64,000 nucleotides of DNA, taken from the NCBI GenBank assembly GCA_036245525.1, contig BTPG01000005.1:211797538-211861537 (forward strand). Reading direction: 5' to 3'. Both the position numbers and the translations under genes were made by a program. This DNA comes from Semisulcospira habei (Eukaryota; Mollusca; Gastropoda; Semisulcospiridae). The first letter of the stretch is position 1; each line of letters starts with the position of its first letter. Shown here one piece after another: positions 1 to 13,159 of this stretch. The notes beneath the pieces are model-generated. The model worked only from the letters and a program-made list of their open reading frames with translations, ran no database searches and was not told the DNA's origin.

Positions 1-1333
1 TTATTTCTGAACGGATGAAGCAGTTAGCACATATGCCATTTTTCACGCTTGCCTTTGCTAATCTACAAAGGTACAACTCTGCTAAAGGTACAAGGCTACT
101 AACATACAGAAGTACAAAGCTACTAACATAAAAGTGCACATAATATAACAAGTCGTTCAAAAAGAGATGGATAAGGCAAAATGGAGCGCACCAATTATGA
201 TTACTAACAATGTGAACGGGGGAAAAAAAAAGAAGAAAAGAAGATAGTCTTTAAAAAATTCCTTTTTTCACTGAAATCAAACACGCGTGCACGCTCGAGC
301 CGCATGCTCACACACACACACACACACACACACGCACGCACGCGCGCGCACACACCCACATACACGCACGTGCGCGTGGAGGTTAATATCAAGGCTTTAG
401 GCGATGGAGATACCCGAACCAGTGAATGAGCTGTTAGATAGCAGGTACTTGAAGAGGCTTTCCTTGAAAGAGGGGAGTGAACCAGTGTGTGTTATGTGCG
501 CTGGCAGTTTATTCCAAAACGAGGCGCCAGAGAAAGCGAGGGCGGTTTTAAATAAATCTATCCTCGGGCGTGGTGTGATGAAGTTTCGCCTTGATGTTGA
601 ATAGCCTGAAGCTGCCTTGGTGAAGAGATTACACAAGTATTCTGGGTGGATTTCATTCCAGATTTTATACATGACTACCCCTTTGTTAAAGAGATGGTGC
701 TTGTTAAGAGGAAGCAATTTTAGTTTTTCAAATTTTTGGTCAGTAGAAAGAGCTGGATCAGGCAGGATCTGCTTCACTGCCCTGCGATGCAAGCAGTTAA
801 GCCTCTTCATGTGTATGTCACCACTGCCGTCCCATGTCGTGGAGGCATAATCGATGTGGGATTTGACATGGGCATTGTAAAATAGTTTGCGAGTGTCGAC
901 ATCAATAAGATATTTTAGCTTAGACAGCATAAACACATTTCTGGACACAGTTTTACAGACAGCATTGATGTGAGATTGCCATTTCATCTGGTTATCAACA
1001 ATAACTCCAAGTAGGCGATGTTCAGTTACTTGTGTAATGGTGTGGTCTTGGATCTCCAGGCTAAGCGAAAGTGGCTTGAGCTGATGCTTCTGACGGGTTG
1101 CTATCGTCATACATTCGGTTTTGGTGGGATTAAGGATCATCGCATTATTTTCACACCATTTGGAAATTTTGCTCAGTCCCTGTTGCAAACGACCATTTAA
1201 AGACTCAAGACACTTATCTGGGGTGTGGATTGTTGCATCATCGGCAAACAAGTCACATGCAATTTTGTCATTCGTGAAATGTAGTGGCAGGTCATTGATA
1301 AATATGCAAAAGAGAAGAGGTCCCAGGACAGAG
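1..1333 (-). mobile_element. CR1-like LINE, 5'-truncated copy
   Basis: A minus-strand non-LTR retrotransposon remnant. Positions 1 to about 396 are its 3' UTR, including a (CA)n stretch near 309-345; the rest is the C-terminal half of the reverse transcriptase. The body stops in RT motif SVLGPLLF exactly where a (GA)n tract begins, so the 5' end is lost there. The start of the window resembles the 3' end of the LINE fragment at 7925-8020, so this copy probably extends only slightly to the left. Confidence 0.85.
397..1333 (-). pseudogene. LINE reverse transcriptase, C-terminal half
   Basis: An open frame running from the SVLGPLLFCIFINDLP motif through the catalytic FADD box and the thumb region (HRLLGVIVDNQMKWQ) to a C terminus with FWNKLPAHI. 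The fingers and the first catalytic aspartate (YLDF in the full copy at 9406-12261) are missing. Translation upstream of the motif is only Ser-Leu dipeptides from the GA repeat, so the predicted start there is not real. It is a dead fragment of the same CR1-like family as ORF2 at 9406-12261. Confidence 0.85.
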
Positions 1334-1356
1334 CGAGAGAGAGAGAGAGAGAGAGC
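1331..1356. repeat. (GA)n microsatellite
   Basis: A short GA run between the truncated LINE on the left and a 137-bp LINE 3' tail on the right. Confidence 0.9.

Positions 1357-3920
<2,564 letters not shown>

Positions 3921-4002
<82 letters not shown>
3921..4002. repeat. (GA)n microsatellite
   Basis: Pure GA run between the 5' truncation of the LINE at 1620-3920 and the 3' end of the LINE at 4003-7769. Confidence 0.95.
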
Positions 4003-4004
<2 letters not shown>

Positions 4005-4118
4005 CAGACTCAGACTCAGACAGTTTATTGTTCAGACAAAATGTCCATACAATGGAGTGAGACATTACATAATTTATAATTCAGGTGTATATAAAAGCCA
4101 TAAGGCGATGTTTATAAC

Positions 4119-4200
<82 letters not shown>
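4119..4200. repeat. (CA)n microsatellite in a LINE 3' UTR
   Basis: About 41 CA units. The equivalent position of the related 3' end at 8470-8582 also carries CA repeats. Confidence 0.95.
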
Positions 4201-4201
<1 letters not shown>

Positions 4202-4331
4202 TTCCATTCGATCTGCGCCAGCACATAATAGCCACTTTTGACCTACATGTAAAATGCGGTATCCAAATCCAGGCCACAGCCGTGTACTACACAGACCAGG
4301 TCGGAGTAAGAACCACAGTTTGCACGTGGAA

Positions 4332-6190
4332 TCATACAAGCATGCTGCTACGGAGTTTAAATGCATGAAATACAAATCTTGCTAAATCGGCAATAGACTG
4401 CGGGTTGGTAGTGTCTAGGATACACAATTCTTTCTTTTTGAGTTCCATAAGGTCAAACTTACATAGGTATTTGACACGCAGTTCATCGTAGAATGGACAG
4501 TAAAACATAAAAGTGAATTTCATCTTCCACAGCCTTGGCACACAATGGACACACTTTCGTTACAGCATTGAGAGTACTATATCTTTGTTTGTTACTTTGC
4601 AATTCGGTTATGCCAAGTCTAAATTTAATGTATAGATTTTTGACATAGGTTGGCTTAACCAGTTCAAAATAATTTTCTTGGACAAGTGTATGTTTAAAAC
4701 TACGATACACAGTAAAACGTTCATTCTCAGAAAGTTTGGAACAATCAACCATCCTTTGTTTAAACTTGTTTATAAAAGCATTCCTGTTTCCAACACCTTG
4801 TGATCCATACATGACCAAACCCATTTCGAAAAAGCAAATTCTTTATCTTTGACACCCATGTTTCTTTCCCTTTATCGTCTGAATCCTTAAGCATATGATA
4901 AGCCATATTTGCAAATCTAGTAACAGGTAAAGCACAGAGTCGAAGCCAGTAGGAAACACATCTTACTGACGTTAATACTGACAGAGGATATCGACCAAGT
5001 TCACCATAAACCATCAGGTTCGGTGTGCGGAAGTTGACATTAAGAAAACGTTTACATGCAAATGTATGGACTATTTCAATTTTGGCACACTCGTTTATAC
5101 CCCAAATTTCCGAGGCATACAACAAAATTGGGACAACCTGCGCATCAAACAGCTTGAAAAAAACATCAGGACTAGCGCAGTTGATTTTCTTCAACATACA
5201 GAAAATATCGATTACACATTTTTTGCCTTAGTCACTAAGTCATCGACGGATGTGTTTAGATTCAAACGTGTGGTAAAGTTTAACCCAAGGTACTTATACA
5301 TATTGACAACTTCTACCCTCGTTCCCCCGTAAATCCATTTTTCATATTTTGACAAATATCCACCATTTCGAAACACAATTATTTTTGTCTTGTCTAGGTT
5401 AACAGACAAACCAAGTTTAGATGCTTCTTTGTATAAATTGTTCAGCTGAGTCTGAAGGCCATTGGGGGTTGATGAAAACAAAGCAATGTCATCTGCAAAC
5501 ATCAACAAAAACAGTTCTGCTGCATCGGATTTTAGTTGGAAACAATGTTTACCATTTACAATAATGTACACAGCAAGCTCGTTAATCAAAAAGGAGAACA
5601 ATGTCGGCGATGCTAAACATCATTGTTTTAAACCTTGGAAACACTCAAAAAACGCTGTACAATTCAGGCTGTCTCTAACACAAAATTTCACTGAGTCATA
5701 CATTGCCTTCATAGCTGAAAGCATTTTGCCGCGCACTCCAACCTTCAGTAAAATATTACAAAGCACACCTCTTTTAACAGTATCGAAGGCTTTGCGGAAG
5801 TCAACAAAAGCCACATAAACTTTCTTATTTTGTAAAAGTTGTTTTTGAACAATAGCATAAAGTGTAAATATATGGTCCACAGTAGAATAGGATTTCCTAA
5901 ACCCGGCTTGTGTTTCAGACAGAATATTATGTTCCTCAGCCCAGTCTGTTAACTTTCTGTTCAAGATGCAGGTATACAGTTTACTAACACAGCTAATCAG
6001 AGCAATACCACGATAATTATCTGGATTATTTACATCTCCTTTCTTGTGGAGTGGGAAAATAATAGCTTTAGACCATTCGCTTGGGAACAACCCTTTGTTG
6101 AATAAAGCATTAAAATACTTAGTGAGAAAGGAGATGATAGCTGGGTTGGAGACTTTAAGAACTTAATTTATAATTCCATCAGGCCCTGGG
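4332..6190 (-). pseudogene. LINE reverse transcriptase remnant (second family)
   Basis: The domain is broken into several frames. Seen in order on the minus strand: AGKAPGPDGI near 6180; WSKAIIFPLHKKGD and NYRGIALISCVSKLY; ETQAGFRKSYSTVDHI; AFVDFRKAFDTV (catalytic D); then, in a new frame, LLMFADDIALFSS (catalytic DD); a connection LGLSVNLDKTKIIVFRNGG; and a C-terminal zinc-poor tail. The GLKQG motif is split by the frameshift near 5620. The NYRG and FADDIAL wording resembles Nimb, Ingi or RTE-X-like LINEs more than CR1; the clade call is tentative. Confidence 0.8.
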
Positions 6191-6899
6191 GCCTTTCCTG
6201 CTTTGGCATGTTTTATAGCAGCAATAACTTCTACTTCTTCTATGTTAATATCTAGGTCATGAAATAAGGCTTCATCAGACTCAGAGTCTTCTGCAAAAAA
6301 ATACATCATCATTATTATCTTGCTGTGCTATGTTTTCATTTAGAATGCTAGAGAAGTGATCAAACCACTGCTTCTTTGTTATATTGTTTCTTAAACGACG
6401 TTTTATTTTCCATTTCTTTATTTCCTTCCAAAATGCCTGAGAGTTATGTCTATACTCAAGAATTTTGTCAACAGTTTCCCTCTTAAAATTAACTTCTTTA
6501 GCTCTAAGTAATCTCTTGTATTGTTTTCTGTCATTAACAAACGTTGCTTTATTTTCCATGTTTTTTTTTTGTGTATGTACGTAAGGCTTTACGCGTTCGC
6601 ATTTTTTGCATTTCTGCATTCCTGGTCAAACCAAGGGTGACTAGTGGTGTTTGTTTTGTGTGTGTTGCCTGTGGAGGAATGAAATTGTTTTGTCATGCAA
6701 CTAGCAGCGTCTTTGATAGCACATGTGAAAATGTCTAATGCACTATTAATATCATCGTCGATCTCAGCAGTAGCAGCTACTAGAGCATCCTGGAATGCAG
6801 GAGTAGTTAAACTGTCGCTGAGCGTTTGGGCCTTAGCAGGTTCCCAGATAATCTTATCAAATGAAAAACACTGTGTATCGTCATCAGAAACATCGTTGT
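6191..6899 (-). other. Degenerate LINE linker between endonuclease and RT
   Basis: Short broken frames on the minus strand (for example 6619-6281) with lysine- and arginine-rich sequence followed by WFDHFSSILNEN, which is typical of the region just before LINE reverse transcriptases. No independent gene is seen. Confidence 0.65.
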
Positions 6900-7747
6900 G
6901 GGGTGATACACGTACACAAGACACAGTAAGGACCAGCGGCATGTGCACAGACTCTATCCTCTCGCCAACTTCAAGTTTGTCACACAAACAAATAGTCAGG
7001 AGATGCAACAAAATAATCATTAATACTACAACCAGTGGGTGAGATAAATGTCAGGTGCTTTGACAGATCAGGGCTACAGAACCTATTCAAAATCATCAGT
7101 TCAAAACATGCACACAAATCTAATAGTTTTCTTCCAAATGTATTTACAGCCATATCTTCAGTAAATCGTGAAGGTTCAAATAGAGCGGTATTAGTTAGTA
7201 GCGTTTCATCAGGATCAAGCTGAAACAAATATGGATTAGGCTGCAAATCCCCAGTTCTACCATTAAAATCACCACAGGTTAGGAAATGAATGTCTCCAAA
7301 TTGATCGAGGGCACTAGCAAGACACTGTTCTAATTATTCTAACAAGCAGTCGTACGGTAATTGTCTATAAAATGGTGAATCCTTGGGCGGAACATAGCAC
7401 GCGACCAAAAGCACATCGCATTCAGTACCAAACAATGATCTGTCAAGTTTGAGAAAGACACTTTGAGCGCATGTCATGTTCAGTTGGAAAACAAACTTGG
7501 CATACACATTTTTTACTAACACAACAACACCTCCCGAGCTTCTTCCTTGACGTGACAATTTGACTGCAGGTAAGGAAAAACACGTGAAATCAGACCAGCA
7601 GTCAGGCGGGACGAAAGCATTGTCTAAAAATGTTTCAAACAAACACACAATGTCATAATTACTTACATATTGTAGAAAGTCTGGGTCAGGTAGCTTGCTC
7701 CACAGTCCATCAACATTCCATGACAGAAAGGTAAGTGTATGCAACAC
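6900..7747 (-). pseudogene. LINE apurinic-type endonuclease remnant
   Basis: N-terminal nuclease of the second LINE family. Visible pieces: FLSWNVDGL at the start, IVCLFETFL (usually xxETxL), GGVVVLVKN, LVACYVPP, CGDFNGRTGDL at about 7270, SINDYFVAS, and VHMPLVL where SDHxP is expected. A frameshift or stop lies near 7330 and another near 6985. The altered SDH motif and the breaks mean it is dead. Confidence 0.75.
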
Positions 7748-7766
7748 ACTATGTACTGGCTGCTCT

Positions 7767-8279
<513 letters not shown>

Positions 8280-8340
8280 GAACGCAACGCGGGCAAACAC
8301 ATACACGCGCGCACGCGCGTGCACGCACACACAGACACGC

Positions 8341-8466
8341 GAGAGAGAGAGAGAGAGAGACTCAGACTCAGTTTATTGTTCAGACAAAATGTCCATACGA
8401 TGGAGTGAGACATTATATAATTTATAATTCAGGTATATATAACAGCCATATGGCGAAGTTTATATC

Positions 8467-8534
<68 letters not shown>

Positions 8535-8546
8535 CACACACACACA

Positions 8547-8583
<37 letters not shown>

Positions 8584-8640
8584 TTCCATTCGCGCGCACA
8601 CCGCACACACACCAAGAAAAGCATGATAACAAAATCGCTC
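8341..8640 (-). mobile_element. 3' end of the second LINE family, GA- and CA-flanked
   Basis: On the minus strand, AATAAACTGAGTCTGAG is followed by (TC)n (8341-8360 in forward sense). The same 3' UTR as at 4003-4120 is recognisable over 8361-8460, then (CA)n 8470-8582. No ORF2 is attached. Confidence 0.75.
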
Positions 8641-9054
8641 TCAGACAGAGCAATCCGAGGATCACAGACAGCCTGTATACAGTCAGTGCAGCGATTTAAG
8701 GACAGATATAGATGCTGGGACAAAAGTAGGCTGGCCGTTTTGTGCGGCACCTCCCACGCGCAGTTTTCAAACAGGCTACCCACAGACAAAGGGTAAAAGG
8801 TTAAAGGGTAAAGGGTTGATTCTCGATCGCTGCAGTGCATGTCAGAGTGATCCGTTCACCTGGCCGACCACAGAGGAACTGGGGCTAAGCACTGGACTGT
8901 CTGGTCTTATTGCGTAGCTGCCATTTTCCCTCCCATCTTGGTGCTTGACTTCTTTCTGCTTTCAGCCAACGGTGCTGTAAAAAGTACTGGTAGCTGACTG
9001 CGCAAGGGTGTTAACGTTCTAAAGCTTCTAACAGCTTCCTTTCTCCACTTCTTG
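8641..9054. other. Spacer without recognisable gene
   Basis: About 410 bp of unique-looking sequence. A short GGGTAAAAGG-type direct repeat occurs near 8788-8816. I see no coding signal; it could be a further LINE 3' UTR or remnant host sequence. Confidence 0.4.
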
Positions 9055-9405
9055 GGATTGAATCAATGAATCAATGAATCAATGAAACTTTATTTTACAA
9101 CGGTTTAGGCATTGACATCGTCATCGACACAGCCATTTTACAAACCTGCCGTTGCTAACAACTACAAGACTAACTACAAATATACATATATAAGTAAACA
9201 TAATACTTGCAAAGAGATGACAACACTATTCACATAGACAGACATACTCATAGACTCACAGACACCCCCCACCCCACCCACCCCCCTTCACACATAGACA
9301 GAGCTAAGTAGTCCAAATGATAATTGAAAAGGATAACAGACTTAATTGGGAATAAATTGGACCCAGCATAAAAAGAAACATATAATACAAGTGGTTGAGT
9401 CATCC

Positions 9406-12261
9406 CTACGAGTGATCCACAAAATATTTGAAGAGACCCTTTTTAAAACAGGCTAGCGAGGAGGCGGATTTTACATGGTCTGGAAGGGCATTCCAGATAA
9501 GTGCCCCTGAGAAGGATAAGCTAGTTTTATATAGATCGATCCTTGGTTTTGGGACTATGAAAAGCTTTCTGATGTTTCCAAGCTTGGACTCAGACTTACG
9601 GAACAAAGTGGAGATGTACTCAGGTGTTTTGCGTTTCCACACTTTGAACATAAAGATTGCTTTGTTATATTTAAAATGATCTTGAAGTGGCAGGAGACCT
9701 GCTTTTGAGAGCTTTTCTTCAGTGCTAAGGTGTTGATCAGGGCAGATTATTTTGGCCGCTCGTCTGTGTAGGGAATTGAGTCTCTTTAAATGGACCTCAC
9801 TACACCCATCCCATACCGATGACGCGTAATCGATATAAGAACGTATGTGAGCGTTATAAAATAGTTTACGGGTATCTGAATCAGTATAATATTTCAGTTT
9901 TGATAACATAAAGAGATTTTTGGCTACTATTTTGCATAAGGCGTCTGTATGAGCTTGCCATTTTAGCTGACTGTCGATTTTAATCCCCAGTACTCGATGT
10001 TCATTTACCTGTTCTACCTGACTACCTTTAAGTGAAAGGTTAAGTAATAGAGGCATTATCTGCTGTTTTTGGCGCGTGGCGACTACCATCGATTTCGTTT
10101 TGGCTGGATGAACAACCATAGAATTGTTTATACACCAAGCTGATACTTCATGAAGACTTTGTTGTAGGTTGTCGGAAATTACCTGTATATCTTTACTAGT
10201 AGTATGAACTGAGGTGTCGTCAGCAAAAAGGTCGCATTGTACATCTTGGCAAGTAATATGTAGAGGCAAATCATTGATAAATAAGCAAAACAGTAGAGGG
10301 CCCAGTACAGACCCTTGGGGCACACCGAAGCTTACATCTTTGAGAGAGGAGTATGAGCCATGAACAAGAACCTTTTGTTTTCTTTTAGTAAGGTAAGATG
10401 TGAAAAAAGCAACTGCGTCTCCGTTATTGAGGTATGTGTGAAGCTTAGCAGTCAGAATAGTATGGTTAATCAGATCAAAAGCATTCTTAAAATCCAGATA
10501 GACTACTCCTGTTAACTGTGACTTATTCATACCCTTGAGCCATGTGTCAACAAGGCGTGTAAGTGCTGTGTGGCATGAATGCTGCGGACGAAATCCGGAT
10601 TGGAAAGGGTGGAAGAGCTTACGGTTTTCTAGGTAAGCAAGCAGGTGTTTATGAACGTGCCTTTCCAGTGGTTTGGACAAAACAGATAATAAAGAAATAG
10701 GCCGATAATTATTAGGATCAGAACGATCTTTTGTTTTTGGAAGTGGAATTACTTTGGCATATTTAAGTTCGTTAGGAAAAGTGTTATGCTGGATACAGAG
10801 ATTATAAATATAAGTTAAGGATTCTACAATGTATGGGAGAGACAGTTTAAGTATTTTCGGGCTGATGTCATCAGGCCCCGAGGACTTTTTATTTGGAAGG
10901 TTACTTATAAGTAAACCCACTTCATGAACAGCTAACATAGGGATGTTGAAGGGGGCTGTGCCCATTGTTCTTTGTTGACAAAACTCAGACAGCAAATTTG
11001 AACGGTGATAAGTGTTATCCTGGCTTGGCGATATTAGAGATTTGGCAATCGAAAGAAAATGGTCATTGAATGTATCAGCAGTAAGATTAGTGGGAATGGT
11101 AGTTGCGGTACTTGGAGACCCCCTAGTAAGTGTGTTTAGAAGGCGCCATATAGTAGAGGTATCTTTGCTGTCTTTAACCGTGTCACGAACTAACTTTTTT
11201 CTTGCCTCTCTGATCATGTATTTAACACGGTTACGCTGTTGCTTATATTCAGTGAACATTTTATTGCTACGTAGATCGTTTCTAAGCGCCATCGCCTGCA
11301 TGATTTCCGGAGTAAGCCAGGGAGGAAGAGTGTTAGATTTTACCCTCCTCTCGCGTAGAGGAGCATGTTTATTAAGTACATTTAGGAAAAGAGAGTACCA
11401 AATACTGAGGGCGGTATTAGGATCATAGGACAGGAGCACGTCATTAAAAGGAGTATTTTCTAGATCAAATAGAAATTCGTCTTTCCTGAAGTGTTTGAAT
11501 GTCCTATACGTTATAGTTGTATGGCCGTTCTTTTTTGGTTTAGGGAGTTTAGAAGACCAGGAGCAAGCCACAGGATAATGATCACTAACACTAAGATTTG
11601 AGACATCAACGTCAGAGACGGCTTTGGGTTTATTAGTATATATGTGGTCAATAAGCGTGGAAGTAGTTGGAGTAATTCTGGTGGGTGATTTCACTAACTG
11701 TACTAAGCCAAACAGAGATGACGTTGAGCCCCAGGCGGGGTGCGGCTTAAGTAAATCTATATTAAAATCGCCCAATAGAAGAATGTCGGCCTTCTTTTTT
11801 AAAGCTCTGTCAAGGTTATGACTAAACTGATCGTACCACTCAAAAGTTGAGGCGGGATTTCTATATAAGAACCCAATTAATACCGGTTTTGATTTCGGAC
11901 ACTTGACTTCGACCCATACGCACTCCACCCCCATCATTTCTAGGTCGACGCGTCGATGAACTAAATGCTGGATAGAATTATGAATATAGACAGCGATGCC
12001 AGTTTGACCGGGAGACAAGGGGTCTCGTCTAATAACTGAAAAATTGGGGATACTGATTGCTGCATCGCTTACACAGGAACTCAGACGCGTCTCACTGAGT
12101 CCAAACAGGTGGAACGGTGTAGGATCGTTAATATATACAGATATGTCGGCTAGTTTGTTGTACAAATGAAACACATTGAGGTGCCCTATTCTCATAACTG
12201 CACCTTTGATGGAAAATTCGCTTGGACTTATTACAAAATACAGAGTGCACAAGATAAACAA
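9406..12261 (-). CDS. LINE ORF2: endonuclease and reverse transcriptase
   Basis: 951 residues, uninterrupted. The N-terminal apurinic-type endonuclease shows LSETRL (Glu57), GFLYRNP, LLLGDFNID (164-170), TLIDHIYTN and SDHYP (226-230). A linker follows, with PPWLTPEIMQAM. The reverse transcriptase shows KVIPLPKTKD, NYRPISLLS (518-526), QSGFRPQHSC, VVYLDFKNAFD (Asp590), GVPQGSVLGPLLF (646-658), DLFADDTS (Asp681 and Asp682) and the thumb HRVLGIKID. The endonuclease nicks target DNA and the RT copies the element RNA at the nick. The first 22 residues precede the usual MRIGHLNV start, so the true start may be the internal Met. All catalytic residues I can check are present. Confidence 0.93.
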   Translation of the reverse strand: MFILCTLYFVISPSEFSIKGAVMRIGHLNVFHLYNKLADISVYINDPTPFHLFGLSETRLSSCVSDAAISIPNFSVIRRDPLSPGQTGIAVYIHNSIQHLVHRRVDLEMMGVECVWVEVKCPKSKPVLIGFLYRNPASTFEWYDQFSHNLDRALKKKADILLLGDFNIDLLKPHPAWGSTSSLFGLVQLVKSPTRITPTTSTLIDHIYTNKPKAVSDVDVSNLSVSDHYPVACSWSSKLPKPKKNGHTTITYRTFKHFRKDEFLFDLENTPFNDVLLSYDPNTALSIWYSLFLNVLNKHAPLRERRVKSNTLPPWLTPEIMQAMALRNDLRSNKMFTEYKQQRNRVKYMIREARKKLVRDTVKDSKDTSTIWRLLNTLTRGSPSTATTIPTNLTADTFNDHFLSIAKSLISPSQDNTYHRSNLLSEFCQQRTMGTAPFNIPMLAVHEVGLLISNLPNKKSSGPDDISPKILKLSLPYIVESLTYIYNLCIQHNTFPNELKYAKVIPLPKTKDRSDPNNYRPISLLSVLSKPLERHVHKHLLAYLENRKLFHPFQSGFRPQHSCHTALTRLVDTWLKGMNKSQLTGVVYLDFKNAFDLINHTILTAKLHTYLNNGDAVAFFTSYLTKRKQKVLVHGSYSSLKDVSFGVPQGSVLGPLLFCLFINDLPLHITCQDVQCDLFADDTSVHTTSKDIQVISDNLQQSLHEVSAWCINNSMVVHPAKTKSMVVATRQKQQIMPLLLNLSLKGSQVEQVNEHRVLGIKIDSQLKWQAHTDALCKIVAKNLFMLSKLKYYTDSDTRKLFYNAHIRSYIDYASSVWDGCSEVHLKRLNSLHRRAAKIICPDQHLSTEEKLSKAGLLPLQDHFKYNKAIFMFKVWKRKTPEYISTLFRKSESKLGNIRKLFIVPKPRIDLYKTSLSFSGALIWNALPDHVKSASSLACFKKGLFKYFVDHS

Positions 12262-12883
12262 TGAAGAAACAATTGAATACAGAAAAACACGGAAATAAAA
12301 AATACTATAAAACTATAAAACGATAAAAGGCCACGTAATTGAATAAAAGTCCTCCAGAGAACAAGTAGCAGTTAAGCTACTGAGCTCTCAAAAAAAACTC
12401 GCTGCGGGAGTGACTGAACCACAAGAAAAAAGTGACGCAACTTGAAACGCCGCATGGAACACCTGTATGTTCGGCTGTCACTAAGTTCCCTTCTTTGTCG
12501 TTCCAGTACAATTTTAATTAAATCACTCAAGCTAATAGTCTGTCTCACTGTAAAGACACGAAAGAGGCTGAAAATTAAGTCTTTCTTAAATGAGCACAAT
12601 CTTTACAGTGTAAACTAACACAGTCTCTGGTGGTAACACTCAATGTTACTGTCACATCAGTTTATGACCAACGCGGCTAGAAGGCAGAACCAAAGTAATC
12701 AATAAACAGCACAGTGGATGCAGACAATAACGTTGGTAGTCACTCTAACTGATTTACGGTAAGAACAAGTTACATCTGTAACAATAGCAGTCAGCTTGCC
12801 GTGTTCGTGTTCACAATCACCAAATATAAACGTCTAATTAAAGCGTCAGTAAATCAGTGATGAACTAGTTTAACAAATGAAAA

Positions 12884-12953
12884 TTAACCCTTTTGTTCAT
12901 GCATCCACCGGTGCTGTTTGCAGCATCGGTGGTTGCATGCACAACGGGGTTAA
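12884..12953. repeat. Foldback element, family F, copy 1
   Basis: 70-bp palindrome with TTAACCC and GGGGTTAA ends; the arms contain GCATGCAACCACCG and its complement. The closest relative is at 13066-13151. Confidence 0.8.
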
Positions 12954-13065
12954 GCAAGTTAGTGGCAGATAAATCCCTGTAGGAAAGGCTGCGGTTAACT
13001 TGTCAGTTGATATCGCAGCTAATCAGTTAATAGTAGACACCACCTATTAACCCAACAATGGACAA

Positions 13066-13151
13066 TTAATCCTCCTGTTCATGCATCCATCGGTACTGTT
13101 TGCAGCATGTACTGTTTGCAGCACCGGTGGTTGCATGCACAGGAGGGTTAA
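13066..13151. repeat. Foldback element, family F, copy 2
   Basis: 86-bp palindrome with TTAATCCTCC and GGAGGGTTAA ends. A TGTTTGCAGCA motif is repeated at the loop, making it 16 bp longer than copy 1. Confidence 0.8.
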
Positions 13152-13159
13152 TGAGATTA

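Larger units (their letters stand above)
12262..13159 (-). other. Long inter-ORF spacer of the LINE
   Basis: 898 bp with no coding potential that I trust. CR1 ORFs usually lie close together, so this spacer is long. It contains two related palindromes (12884-12953 and 13066-13151), the second ending 8 bp past the ORF1 stop. Part of its length is therefore probably secondary insertion. Confidence 0.65.
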